This document shows, piece by piece, positions 17,414 through 25,506 of a DNA stretch of 32,249 nt; the stretch's first letter is position 1, and each line of letters begins with the position of its first letter. The position numbers were made by a program, and so were the translations under genes. The DNA is from Bacteroidota bacterium (lineage in GTDB: Bacteria; Bacteroidota; Bacteroidia; Chitinophagales; Chitinophagaceae): positions 1 through 32,249 of the forward strand of contig JAFDYA010000099.1 of NCBI GenBank assembly GCA_018267675.1, read 5' to 3'. The notes under the pieces are model-generated. The model saw nothing but the letters and a program-made list of their open reading frames with translations, was not told the origin of the DNA and did no database searches.

Positions 17414-19078
17414 TTATTGAACCACTACTCTTGCACGATAAATCTGCGGACTATTATCACTCTGCCAGCTTATCGTATAGATACCCGAAGGCCAAGTAGC
17501 CGCCTGCACCACTATGGGCTGTGCTGCATTCTGTGCCGTCCGCTGTTGATAGATCAATTGGCCGGCAGTGTTTACACAGCTCAATTGACCGCTTGAGGCA
17601 TCTACAGGAAGCAAAATATTGATCTGCTGCCGAGCAGGATTCGGATATACTTTGAGGCGCTTCGCTTGGTACGTAGCCCCGGATACTTCTAATGGCCAAA
17701 CCTCAAAGTGAGATACGAAAATATTTTCAATATTATGTATTTTTGGGAATGGTGTCACATAGTTATGACCACTACCTTCTCTAAACAAGTAGCTGTTTGT
17801 GTGTCCGATTGCAGCCACCCCATTTTTGGTTTCTACTACCCCAATAGGCCCGTCATATCCTACGCCACCAAAAAAATTATTTGCCAACTCATTACCAACA
17901 CTGTCTGTCAGGAACAACCAGGCATCGCCATAACCACCCGCTGGACCAGAATTGTTTTCTCCTACTACATAATATCCGCCATTAGGCCCCATTTGTAACG
18001 AACCTGCTCTACCCATTTCATTACCAGAACCTCCATACAGCCTTCCCCAAAGCAATTGTCCCTCGCGGCTCACTTTAAACAACATGATATCGTGCCTACC
18101 ATGACCACCCTCAATACCATAGCCGGGGATACCATCAGCTATCCCTACAATGGTACTGTCGCGGGGATCAAACATTGCTCGGTTCACGTTGCCTATTCCG
18201 AAGGCTTTTACCCAAATAACATTCCCTGCGGTGTCGAGTTTAAACACATAAGGAGTTACGGCTTTAGAATGTTGCGCCAACCGCAGCGAATCAACACAAT
18301 CATGATCCAGAGTTACTGTAGAACTTAAAAAATAATAGTATTGTCCATCTGATAAAATGCAGGTAGGGCCCAAGTCATCATCGCTGGTGCCTAAGATTTT
18401 GACCCATTGCTTTTGGCCCAGACTATCTGTTTTTAGCAATACCCAATCAGGGGGTTGCATGCCTCCAATAGGCATCTGGTAGTTGAAGGGGATATCCCCA
18501 TCGGCACCGTAGGAAATCCCCGCCATAAGAAAACCATGATCCGATGTGGCGATAATTTCACCTACACCTTCTCCCCGAGAGCTTCCATAATTAGGAGATG
18601 TCCAGAGGTAATTGCCATCGGCATCTAGTCGGTCAAAGGCAAAATCGCCCAGACGCTTGGTGGAAGGAATAAGCACTGCAAAGCCGCCGTCGGGTGTCTG
18701 ACACACATCAGCAGCCGTTTCATCATTGATGGTTCCATAGGTCTTTATCCACTGTTTGTTGCCGAAGCTGTCCAGCTTAATGAGCAATACATCTGAGCTA
18801 TCCTCCATGAACGCATGAGTAAGCGAATGCGGTATATCGCCAGTACCACTGTCGCAAGTGCCGGTAACAATCAAGCAGCCTCCGTCTAAGGTGGGGCGTA
18901 CTGACCGAAAGGAAAATGCAAAAACCCCTCGGTGGTATCCACCGATAAAATCGGTATGGCTCAGCACCAGCCGCTGGGCCTGCAAGCCGCTGCAGGCTAT
19001 GCAGAGCAAGAAAAAAATAAAAAAAATAGAACCGAGGTATATCCGCCCAAAAACAAACTGAAAGATTATTCGTTTCAT
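17414..19078 (-). CDS. Delta-60-like repeat protein with type A T9SS sorting domain
   Basis: I chose ATG 19078 (KRIIFQFVFGRIYLG, 554 residues), which gives a compact signal peptide ending near LQAQ; an ATG at 19120 would add 14 residues in front of it. The body contains at least six repeats of the form hhKhDxxGxxxWxKxxG, for example LLIKLDSFGNKQWIKTYG, LLKTDSLGQKQWVKILG, FKLDTAGNVIWVKAFG and LFKVSREGQLLWGRLYG. These are the delta-60-like propeller repeats common in Bacteroidota secreted proteins. The last 80 residues (VYPNPARQQINILLP..VNTAGQLIYQ..WPSGIYTISW..RVVVQ) form an intact type A sorting domain. It is the first gene of a probable two-gene operon with the propeller/helix gene. The function is unknown. 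Confidence 0.9.
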   Translation of the reverse strand: MKRIIFQFVFGRIYLGSIFFIFFLLCIACSGLQAQRLVLSHTDFIGGYHRGVFAFSFRSVRPTLDGGCLIVTGTCDSGTGDIPHSLTHAFMEDSSDVLLIKLDSFGNKQWIKTYGTINDETAADVCQTPDGGFAVLIPSTKRLGDFAFDRLDADGNYLWTSPNYGSSRGEGVGEIIATSDHGFLMAGISYGADGDIPFNYQMPIGGMQPPDWVLLKTDSLGQKQWVKILGTSDDDLGPTCILSDGQYYYFLSSTVTLDHDCVDSLRLAQHSKAVTPYVFKLDTAGNVIWVKAFGIGNVNRAMFDPRDSTIVGIADGIPGYGIEGGHGRHDIMLFKVSREGQLLWGRLYGGSGNEMGRAGSLQMGPNGGYYVVGENNSGPAGGYGDAWLFLTDSVGNELANNFFGGVGYDGPIGVVETKNGVAAIGHTNSYLFREGSGHNYVTPFPKIHNIENIFVSHFEVWPLEVSGATYQAKRLKVYPNPARQQINILLPVDASSGQLSCVNTAGQLIYQQRTAQNAAQPIVVQAATWPSGIYTISWQSDNSPQIYRARVVVQ

Positions 19079-19154
19079 AAAAAACCAAAATTTGTAAACT
19101 AAAGTTAAGATTTTATTCAATTGTTTGCCATTGACTTTGGCCCAGCATGATGCT

Positions 19155-19522
19155 GGGGCATATGGATCACCGTCTGTGCTGCACCTACAGTATTGTGATG
19201 GTTAGCTTGGCACCGGGGAGGATGCGGATGCCGGTATAAATCGTCTTATTACTGCTCCAGGTGGTGTTGCTGGAGATGATTTCGGTTTGTTCAGGCACGA
19301 TGTCGCCAATTATAGGGCTGCCACTGTTAGGGTCATCTACCAATAGATCGGTGCTCCAGATGGAACGGCCATAGGTGGAGGCATAGAGTTTACCATCACA
19401 TTAGTTGATTTCTAACTTAGTAACTAAGACATTAGGGAAAGCGGGCTGGCCGCTTGCCCCTTTGTTGAAGCAGGTCCATTGTACGGAAGGATTCACACCA
19501 TTGACTAAAGCAGCATTGGGAT
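19155..19522 (-). pseudogene. Decayed fragment of a propeller/beta-helix gene (similar to 14656-15024)
   Basis: About 368 bases closely match bases 14656-15024, the junction between propeller and beta-helix (about residues 788-910) of the 13205-17386 gene, in the same orientation. The fragment is broken in two ways. One T is missing near 19195, which shifts the frame and brings in a TAG. A TAT to TAA change at 19401-19403 puts a stop inside the NYCDGK segment. The offset is 4498 bases on the right and 4499 on the left of the deletion. The homology stops abruptly on both sides. It is probably the remnant of a lost paralogue or of an aborted duplication. Confidence 0.88.
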
Positions 19523-19707
19523 GCTGAAATCAAGTAGCAAGGCAATACAACAAGCCCCTCGCGACCCCTACTCAACTTGTTCGTATTCATTTCCCTTCGT
19601 TACCATTTCCCATTGCAGCAGCTTGATTCTAGCTTCTTCACAAAAAGGTAAGAAACAACAAAAATTAGGATATAACTATTAAGGAATCATTTCCCTATTT
19701 CCCATCT

Positions 19708-19715
19708 TACCTTTG
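19708..19715 (+). promoter_or_regulatory. Putative -7 box of purF
   Basis: TACCTTTG is an exact match to TAnnTTTG and lies only 8 bases before the purF ATG. Transcription would start at or next to the start codon, giving a leaderless or nearly leaderless mRNA. No clear -33 TTG is seen. Confidence 0.5.
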
Positions 19716-19723
19716 CCCTCCTT

Positions 19724-21571
19724 ATGAGCGATGAAATCCGCCACGAATGCGGGCTAGCATATATCCGCCTCCGGAAGCCACTTACCTACTATTTTGACAA
19801 ATACGGCACCGCCATGTGGGGGCTTAATAAGCTCTACCTACTCATGGAAAAGCAACATAACCGAGGCCAAGACGGAGCTGGTATCGCTGCTGTAAAACTA
19901 GATGTAGCACCGGGGACACAGTTCATGTACCGGCAACGCCAGAGCGGTGCAGGTGCCATCACAAGCATTTTCCAAAACCTAGGAGCAGACATTGCCGAAC
20001 TGGAGAAAATGTATCCGGACATCCGGCAGTACCCCAAACTGCTCAAAGGCTATCTACGCTTCATGGGCGAAGTACTCATGGGGCACCTCCGTTACGGTAC
20101 CCAAGGCAAAAACAATGTGGACTTCTGCCACCCCTTTTTTAAGCCCGATATAGCCCCAGTCCGCAACCTGATGATGGCCGGCAATTTCAACCTGGTCAAT
20201 ACGGACGAGTTGTTTCAAGTGCTTGATAAGCACCCGACAACCACCATGCGGGAAAGCGATCTGGGTGCCATGATAGAGATGGTGCATTATTACCTCTGCC
20301 AAGCCAACGAGCGCAATCCAAATGAACTAGACCTTGAAAGCGTTCTAAAGCAAGCAGCAGCTCACTTTGATGGAGGCTATACCTGTGGCGGTTTGGTGGG
20401 CAACGGTGCTTCTTTTGTTCTGAGAGATCCACACGGCATTCGGCCCGCGTTCTTTTTTGAAGACGACGAAGTGGTTGTTGCCGCGTCGGAACGCCCCGCC
20501 ATCATGACCGCATTCAACGTATCAATTGATAAAGTAAAAGAGTTACAGCCCGGTCATGCACTCCTTGTGGACAGTAAAGGACAGAGTTCCACTCCGGAAA
20601 TTCTTGTACCCCGCACACCTGCCGCCTGCTCCTTTGAACGCATCTACTTTAGCCGTGGCTCCGATGCCGACATCTACAACGAACGGAAACAACTTGGCCG
20701 CAACCTCGCGCCCCGCGTACTTGTAGCCATAGAAAACAACCTGAAAGACACTATCGTTTCTTTCATCCCCAACACCGCTGAGACGGCATTCTTTGGCTTG
20801 ATAAAAGGGCTAGAAGCCTGGCTAAATGAGATCAAACTGGACCGCTTGAAACGTAAGCGGGATACCATGACCGATGAAGACGTACTGGACTTACTCAGCC
20901 GTCGGGTGCGGATAGAAAAAATAGCGATCAAAGATGTGAAAATGCGCACCTTCATCACCGAAGATGCCAGCCGAGCCGAAATGGTACAGCACGTTTATGA
21001 TATCACTTACGGCACCGTGCGCCCAGGGATTGACAACATTGTCGTCATTGATGATAGCATTGTAAGAGGCACCACCCTCCGCGAGAGCATCATCCGAATG
21101 CTAGACCGCCTCGGCCCCAAAAAAATCATCATCGTCTCCTCTGCACCACAAATTCGGTATCCCGACTGCTATGGTATTGACATGAGCCGGATGGGCGACT
21201 TCATTGCCTTCCAAGCCGCCATTGCCCTACTCCACGACACCGATCAAGCCAGCATCATCAAGCAAGTCTATTACGAATGCAAGCAAGCCGCAGATAGCAA
21301 TTCCCTGGACAAACAAAACTTCGTCCAAGGCATCTATGCTCCCTTCAGTGCCGACGAAATCAGTGCGAAAATTGCGGAACTCCTAAAGCCTGAAGATATC
21401 ACAGCGGAGATAGAAATCATCTATCAAAGCTTAGATGGCCTGCACGCCGCTATTCCTAATCATCCCGGCGACTGGTACTTCACCGGCAACTACCCCACAC
21501 CCGGCGGCGCGCGCGTAGCCAACAGAGCCTTCATGAATTGGATGGAGCAAAAAGAAGGACGCGGGTATTAA
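19724..21571 (+). CDS. purF: Amidophosphoribosyltransferase
   Basis: This 615-residue protein catalyses the first committed step of purine synthesis (PRPP plus glutamine to phosphoribosylamine). The N-terminal Ntn-type glutaminase domain begins at Cys9 (MSDEIRHE then CGLAYIR), which must be exposed by propeptide removal; QHNRGQDGAGI, HLRYGT and FNLVN motifs follow. The PRPP loop is VVIDDSIVRGTT, near residues 441-452. It is longer than the roughly 470-510 residues of classical PurF. The extra length includes an insertion around residues 350-415 (WLNEIKLDRLKRKRDTMTDE) and a C-terminal extension, a form I associate with Bacteroidota. It stands alone, away from purE, with its own promoter-like box. 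Confidence 0.94.
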   Translation: MSDEIRHECGLAYIRLRKPLTYYFDKYGTAMWGLNKLYLLMEKQHNRGQDGAGIAAVKLDVAPGTQFMYRQRQSGAGAITSIFQNLGADIAELEKMYPDIRQYPKLLKGYLRFMGEVLMGHLRYGTQGKNNVDFCHPFFKPDIAPVRNLMMAGNFNLVNTDELFQVLDKHPTTTMRESDLGAMIEMVHYYLCQANERNPNELDLESVLKQAAAHFDGGYTCGGLVGNGASFVLRDPHGIRPAFFFEDDEVVVAASERPAIMTAFNVSIDKVKELQPGHALLVDSKGQSSTPEILVPRTPAACSFERIYFSRGSDADIYNERKQLGRNLAPRVLVAIENNLKDTIVSFIPNTAETAFFGLIKGLEAWLNEIKLDRLKRKRDTMTDEDVLDLLSRRVRIEKIAIKDVKMRTFITEDASRAEMVQHVYDITYGTVRPGIDNIVVIDDSIVRGTTLRESIIRMLDRLGPKKIIIVSSAPQIRYPDCYGIDMSRMGDFIAFQAAIALLHDTDQASIIKQVYYECKQAADSNSLDKQNFVQGIYAPFSADEISAKIAELLKPEDITAEIEIIYQSLDGLHAAIPNHPGDWYFTGNYPTPGGARVANRAFMNWMEQKEGRGY

Positions 21572-21610
21572 TATCCTATTGCCCCAAAATCTCAGACAAT
21601 TTTTTTTTGG

Positions 21611-21699
21611 GCGCCTTCACCCGCTATCCGCTTCAAGTCCTCATTCCGCTCCGTTGCACTACGCTTCATTGTGGGCTTTTCCGCTACTATCGGGGGCGC
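21611..21699. repeat. Structured intergenic element with CCCGCTATCCGC and CCGCTACTATCGGGG ends
   Basis: GCGCC (21611-21615) pairs with GGCGC (21695-21699), and CCCG (21620-21623) with CGGG (21691-21694). AAGTCC and GGGCTT can pair further in. The conserved-looking ends, CCCGCTATCCGC and CCGCTACTATCGGGG, enclose a variable middle. I recall similar ends in intergenic regions of several Bacteroidota genomes, but I cannot verify this here. It lies 39 bases after the purF stop and could act as its terminator or as a dispersed element. Confidence 0.6.
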
Positions 21700-21770
21700 A
21701 GCTCCATGGACACAGCAAGCCCTATTGCCACAAGCATTCCCTCCTCGGCATAGCGGGAGCAGTGGAAATC

Positions 21771-21835
21771 CTTTGCTGCGCCTAGACCAAAGGAAAATAA
21801 ATCTAAGTAGCAAAGCCCCGCTAGGCGCAGCAAAG
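21771..21835. repeat. Perfect 15-bp inverted repeat
   Basis: CTTTGCTGCGCCTAG (21771-21785) is exactly complementary to CTAGGCGCAGCAAAG (21821-21835), with a 35-base loop. No open reading frame or transposase is associated with it. It is part of the hairpin block between purF and the lipoprotein gene. Confidence 0.9.
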
Positions 21836-21854
21836 ATTGAAACGTATCACGCGA

Positions 21855-21899
21855 CCCCTTCCTCGGAGCGTTGGCTCCTGCAGGGCAGCAAGGAAGGGG
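21855..21899. repeat. Two-tier hairpin
   Basis: CCCCTTCCT (21855-21863) pairs perfectly with AGGAAGGGG (21891-21899). Inside, GGAGC (21865-21869) pairs with GCTCC (21874-21878) around a GTTG loop. Confidence 0.85.
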
Positions 21900-21934
21900 G
21901 ATGCCCCAAAAAAAGAGCGCAAGAAATAAAGCGC

Positions 21935-21970
21935 AGCGTCTTTTCTCATCCACCCTGCACAAGGGACGCT
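21935..21970. repeat. Short hairpin AGCGTC/GACGCT
   Basis: AGCGTC (21935-21940) is complementary to GACGCT (21965-21970), and CCCT and AGGG can pair inside the loop. It is weaker than its neighbours but continues the series of inverted repeats. Confidence 0.55.
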
Positions 21971-21975
21971 ATTCC

Positions 21976-22007
21976 AAAAAAGAACCGCTCCAGTGTTACT
22001 AGAGCGG
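21976..22007 (-). terminator. Terminator of the EGF-like lipoprotein gene
   Basis: On the minus strand a CCGCTC/GAGCGG stem (22007-22002 with 21990-21985) around an 11-base loop is followed by TTCTTTTTT (21984-21976). It lies 26 bases beyond the stop codon at 22034. Confidence 0.8.
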
Positions 22008-22033
22008 CGCTAAAAATTGACAAGTTTCTTCGT

Positions 22034-22540
22034 TTAATTCTTCGTGCCAGAGAAGAGGCACACTTCGTTATTGCTCACTTTATCTGTGTGGAAATCACGC
22101 TCTACAAACATGGAAATTTCTTGGTGATCCACGCTGAGGTTCACTTTGCGAACAATAGAATCTTGAACAAAATCCGGAACGATGACGCTATAACCAACCG
22201 CAGGGCCTTGGAATTTTTGTTGCGGGTTGTTGTTGCGCAAGTGAAATTCAAGCACATTAGGTTCCGCCACTTGATACACGTCTAAAGTATCCAACAAGGG
22301 CGTGTTCTCACCACAATGGTTGTAGCCAATATAAGTACCGATAAACCGATTGACCGTTTTAAACTCACATTCAGCCCCTTCATAACCGGTTTGGCAACGA
22401 CAAAAACCTTCAGTGCATGCACTACCATTCTTACACTTTAGCTGAGTGCAGGGATCTTTAGCACAGGCACTAAACAGGACCAATCCGGACACTGTAAAAA
22501 AGCAGCAAATAGTAAGGAGCGTAAGTTTCCAAGCCTTCAT
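22034..22540 (-). CDS. Small lipoprotein with one EGF-like domain
   Basis: I chose ATG 22540 (168 residues, MKAWKLTLLTICCF), which starts a normal lipoprotein signal with lipobox LFSAC and Cys26. The ATG at 22618 would place 26 extra residues in front of the signal. Directly after the lipid anchor comes one EGF-like module with six cysteines (DPC, LKC, SAC, GFC, RC, AEC) and the typical GYEGAEC ending. The remaining 110 residues are a beta-rich region without a family I recognise; it contains a YIGYNHCGENTPL segment like those in Bacteroidota lipoproteins of unknown function. It is probably an envelope protein. It lies 85 bases downstream of thiL on the same strand. Confidence 0.87.
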   Translation of the reverse strand: MKAWKLTLLTICCFFTVSGLVLFSACAKDPCTQLKCKNGSACTEGFCRCQTGYEGAECEFKTVNRFIGTYIGYNHCGENTPLLDTLDVYQVAEPNVLEFHLRNNNPQQKFQGPAVGYSVIVPDFVQDSIVRKVNLSVDHQEISMFVERDFHTDKVSNNEVCLFSGTKN

Positions 22541-22625
22541 GTAGCGACAAAATTTGAACGCCAAAATACAACAATTACTGAAAATCGGAAGGTTTTTTTT
22601 AACAGTTTCCGGTTTCATTCAAAAA

Positions 22626-23660
22626 TTAAGTGAACGCATTCCAACCTTGTGCTTTCAACTTATGGGTTGCTCCGGCTTTTGTTTGCAATACAGCGCCTCG
22701 GTCTCCGGCAGTGATATAGCCAATCACAGAAATTTCCTCATTTTTTGCAACAAGTTCATAATCCTTTTGCTCGATCGTAAAGAGCAGCTCATAGTCTTCG
22801 CCGCCGCTCAGGGCACAGGTCACCGCACTTAGATGCAACTCCGCTGCAGCAGCTTTAGTCTCTGTTGCTACCGGTATTTTATCATCATACACCACGCAGC
22901 CTACCCCACTTTTACGGCATAGGTGCAGCAACTCTGAGCTCAACCCGTCGGACACATCAATCATAGCAGTAGGGACAATATTCTGCTCTTGTAAAAAGCG
23001 GACAATATCCACACGAGCTTCAGGCTTCAACAAGCGCCCAATCGGGTAGGAATGGCCTGCCAATTCCGGTTGTACTCCGGGGCTTTCTAGAAAGATCTTC
23101 TTCTCCCGCTCCAATAATTGAAGCCCCAGATAAGCGCCACCAAGACTTCCCGATACACAGATCAGGTCATTCTCTTTTGCTCCGGCACGGGTTACAAACT
23201 GATCATTTTTCACTTCGCCAATCGCTGTGATACTGAGGAGCAGCCCCTTCACCGAAGTAGAAGTGTCGCCACCAATCAAGTCCACATCATAACGCTTGCA
23301 GGCTGCATAAATCCCATCATACAATTCATCCAAAGCCTCTACAGAAAACCTATTGGAAATGCCGATACTAACCGTGATATGTGTAGGGGTTGCCATCATG
23401 GCGCATAGGTCGGAAAGGTTGGCCACGACCGCTTTGTAGCCCAAATGCTTTAGGGGGGTATAAGCTAAATCAAAATGAATTCCTTCAAGAAGTAAGTCCG
23501 TGGTTATGACAGTCTGTTTGCCGAAATGATCAATCACAGCAGCGTCATCCCCCACACTAAGCAAAGTGCCGCCATTGACGGTTTCGTTACGATCGGTGAG
23601 ATGTTCGATCAGGCCAAACTCTCCAAGACTTGCTACTTCGGTTCTGTATTGCGATTCCAT
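22626..23660 (-). CDS. thiL: Thiamine-monophosphate kinase
   Basis: The 344-residue protein starting at ATG 23660 (ESQYRTEVASLGEFGLIEHL) phosphorylates thiamine monophosphate to thiamine diphosphate, the active cofactor. The start at 23687 would add nine residues that homologues do not seem to need. Motifs of the PurM/ThiL fold are clear: SVGDDAAVI, TTDLLLEGIHFD, GYKAVVANLSDLCAMMATP, GGDTSTS, ISGSLGG-like VSGSLGGAYLG, MIDVSDGLSSEL and SGGEDYELLF. No other thiamine gene lies nearby. It is divergent from the ACP gene across a 325-base gap. Confidence 0.94.
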   Translation of the reverse strand: MESQYRTEVASLGEFGLIEHLTDRNETVNGGTLLSVGDDAAVIDHFGKQTVITTDLLLEGIHFDLAYTPLKHLGYKAVVANLSDLCAMMATPTHITVSIGISNRFSVEALDELYDGIYAACKRYDVDLIGGDTSTSVKGLLLSITAIGEVKNDQFVTRAGAKENDLICVSGSLGGAYLGLQLLEREKKIFLESPGVQPELAGHSYPIGRLLKPEARVDIVRFLQEQNIVPTAMIDVSDGLSSELLHLCRKSGVGCVVYDDKIPVATETKAAAAELHLSAVTCALSGGEDYELLFTIEQKDYELVAKNEEISVIGYITAGDRGAVLQTKAGATHKLKAQGWNAFT

Positions 23661-23985
23661 AATTATTGCAAATTTCGGGTAAAGCAACCAACAGAAATGT
23701 CGTTTTGAAAACTTGTCAAGGCTGCCCCTTCTGTCATCAAACTATTAAAATCCGGAAATACTTACGGACGTAACTTAAATCCTAGAGATAAAGTAGTAGT
23801 TTCGTAGTAGGGCTGATGTAAAGAATTTCTTCTTTTTTAGGCCATGACGGTGAGCTGCAACGCTACTCGAGTCTTAATTCGCTCCGATAAAAACCTTCTT
23901 GGCCTTGCGCCATGAAGGTTTTTTTATGTTAAAACAATAATTGGATGCTATTTTCGCGCCCTATCCTTTCCTAAGAAAAAGTACA
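23661..23985. other. 325-base gap between thiL and the ACP gene, with an orphan terminator
   Basis: No annotated gene lies here. The left part should contain the thiL promoter. The right part carries a strong plus-strand terminator (23889-23925), although no gene precedes it on that strand. A possible 23-codon frame (ATG 23844 to TGA 23915) runs into the hairpin. I cannot tell whether it is translated. Confidence 0.6.
23889..23925 (+). terminator. Strong Rho-independent terminator upstream of the ACP gene
   Basis: AAAAACCTTC (23889-23898) pairs perfectly with GAAGGTTTTT (23914-23923), with an inner TGGC/GCCA stem, and a run of seven T ends the structure. It lies 60 bases before the ACP start and has no gene upstream on its strand. 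It may end a small RNA or act as an attenuator of the ACP operon. Confidence 0.8.
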
Positions 23986-24252
23986 ATGGACGATATTAAA
24001 AATACCCTCAAACAGCAAATTATAGACGCCCTAAACCTACAGGGGATGAAGCCTGAAGAAATTGACGACAATGCACCTCTTTTCGGTGAAGGTCTTGGTC
24101 TTGACTCCATCGACTCCCTCGAGCTCATGGTCTTGTTAGAGCGCAATTACGGCATTAAAATAGAAGACGCTCGTGAGGGGCGGAAAGTATTAAACTCCGT
24201 ACAGTCCATGGCGGATTACATCCAGGAACATAGCGCAAAAAACAGGGCATAG
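23986..24252 (+). CDS. Acyl carrier protein
   Basis: I chose ATG 23986 (88 residues) because MDDIKNTLKQQIIDALNLQG is a natural ACP start. The ATG at 23941 would add 15 residues. The phosphopantetheine attachment site is GLGLDSIDSLEL with Ser41. The length and acidic helices fit an ACP. The neighbours, a ketosynthase starting 33 bases downstream and a ketosynthase-like protein, suggest a dedicated ACP for a secondary polyketide or fatty-acid-like pathway rather than the housekeeping AcpP, which usually lies next to fabF without a second KS-like gene. Confidence 0.9.
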   Translation: MDDIKNTLKQQIIDALNLQGMKPEEIDDNAPLFGEGLGLDSIDSLELMVLLERNYGIKIEDAREGRKVLNSVQSMADYIQEHSAKNRA

Positions 24253-24285
24253 TCTTCTATTCATTTTTGAATAAAACTGGAACAC

Positions 24286-25506
24286 ATGCTACAGACATCG
24301 GATCGAATTGTTGTCAGTAGTATGGGACTAATCTCTGCTCTGGGCACCGGTATCGCCGCTCATACAGCAGCCTTTGAGCAGAGAAAAAGTGGATTGCGCC
24401 ATCCGCAACATCTAAAGACGCTACACGCTTCCGAATTTCTGGTAGGAGAGGTGGCATTATCGGATGTCGCAATGATGCAACAACTAGGTATCCCGTCGAC
24501 TAAAAAAGGATATAGCCGAACATCACTGATATCCATGTGCGCGATCGCAGATATGCTCCAAACAACCGATCTGGCTTGGCTCCAAAACTTACCCAAACTA
24601 GGGTATATCAATGCCAATACTGTGGGCGGGATGAGCATTGTAGAAAATCTCTACATGGAAATGATCACCGACCGGATTGATGAAGAAACGGATAAGTGGA
24701 TTGATACACTAGATTGTGCAGAAAGTACAGAACATGTTGCCCGATTTTTTGGGCTGAACCCGGCTATGGCCACCATCAGTACCGCATGTTCTTCCTCGGC
24801 TAACTCCATAATTGTAGGCGCAAGAATGTTGCAACACGGCTTGGTAGATGCGGTGATCGTCGGCGGTGGTGATGCCCTTAGTCGGTACACATTAAATGGA
24901 TTTTCGGCATTGAAGAATGTGGACAAGACGCCCTGCAAATCATTTGACCAAAATCGAAATGGCCTAAATCTTGGTGAAGGTGCCGGCTATCTTTTGCTGG
25001 AAAAGGAAAGTAGCGCCAAGGCAAGAGGAGCCAATATCCTTGCAATACTGAGTGGTTTTAGCAACCATAATGACACCTACCACCCTACAGCCCCGTCCCC
25101 TGATGGCTCGGGAGCTTTGCGCACCATGGCAGGCGCATTGGAACGTGCAAAATTGCCGGCGCAAGCCATTCACTATATCAATGCACATGGCACGGCAACT
25201 TTAAATAACGACCATTCGGAAGGCTTGGCCATTCAAAACCTTTGGCAAGGAGTTCCACCGCCGTTTTCTTCTACTAAAGCCTTTACAGGTCATACCTTGG
25301 CTGCAGCCGGAGCCGTAGAGGCGATATGCTCCATTGCTGCAATGCAAGCCAATACTGTTCCTCCCAACCTTAATTGGGAGACACCAATGGAAGAACTAAG
25401 TATTCGGCCCTGCACTCAATCCGAAAAAGTCGATATCAACCATGTGATGAGTAATTCATTTGGCTTTGGCGGGAGTAATGTTACCCTTATCTTTTCGCGA
25501 GCATGA
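24286..25506 (+). CDS. Beta-ketoacyl-ACP synthase (FabF-like, complete catalytic triad)
   Basis: This 406-residue condensing enzyme has the nucleophile in STACSSSAN (Cys168), the first histidine in INAHGTAT (His301) and the second in KAFTGHTLAAAG (His336). The GGGDALS and NSFGFGGSN segments are also typical. The triad is therefore that of a KAS I/II enzyme, which elongates acyl-ACP with malonyl-ACP. It diverges from housekeeping FabF in its N-terminal half and resembles ketosynthases of flexirubin and aryl-polyene clusters. It overlaps the next gene by four bases (ATGA), implying translational coupling and a possible heterodimer. Confidence 0.92.
   Translation: MLQTSDRIVVSSMGLISALGTGIAAHTAAFEQRKSGLRHPQHLKTLHASEFLVGEVALSDVAMMQQLGIPSTKKGYSRTSLISMCAIADMLQTTDLAWLQNLPKLGYINANTVGGMSIVENLYMEMITDRIDEETDKWIDTLDCAESTEHVARFFGLNPAMATISTACSSSANSIIVGARMLQHGLVDAVIVGGGDALSRYTLNGFSALKNVDKTPCKSFDQNRNGLNLGEGAGYLLLEKESSAKARGANILAILSGFSNHNDTYHPTAPSPDGSGALRTMAGALERAKLPAQAIHYINAHGTATLNNDHSEGLAIQNLWQGVPPPFSSTKAFTGHTLAAAGAVEAICSIAAMQANTVPPNLNWETPMEELSIRPCTQSEKVDINHVMSNSFGFGGSNVTLIFSRA

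Larger units (their letters stand above)
19079..19723. other. 645-base gap between divergent genes, with one gene relic
   Basis: This region separates the minus-strand gene starting at 19078 from purF. It contains the decayed gene fragment 19155-19522, a short perfect inverted repeat at its left border (CCCAGCAT and ATGCTGGG, 19141-19157), and a purF promoter-like box at 19708-19715. Bases 19523-19700 are AT-rich, and I see no gene or structure there. Confidence 0.7.
21572..22033. other. 462-base hairpin-rich block between convergent genes
   Basis: No credible gene lies here. The block contains successive inverted repeats (21611-21699, 21771-21835, 21855-21899, 21935-21970) and the terminator of the lipoprotein gene (21976-22007). 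The separate entries describe each. It resembles a composite structured intergenic element rather than random spacer. Confidence 0.75.

Noticed and set aside
19141-19157. The CCCAGCAT/ATGCTGGG inverted repeat as a terminator
   Set aside because: It has a 1-base loop and no T tract on either strand. It is more likely a recombination border or chance.
21671-22285. A 204-codon plus-strand open frame across the hairpin block
   Set aside because: It runs through inverted repeats, is antisense to the EGF-like lipoprotein at its end, and has basic, low-complexity sequence with no family resemblance.
22541-22618. An N-terminal extension of the EGF-like lipoprotein back to 22618
   Set aside because: It would bury the signal peptide and lipobox behind 26 residues.
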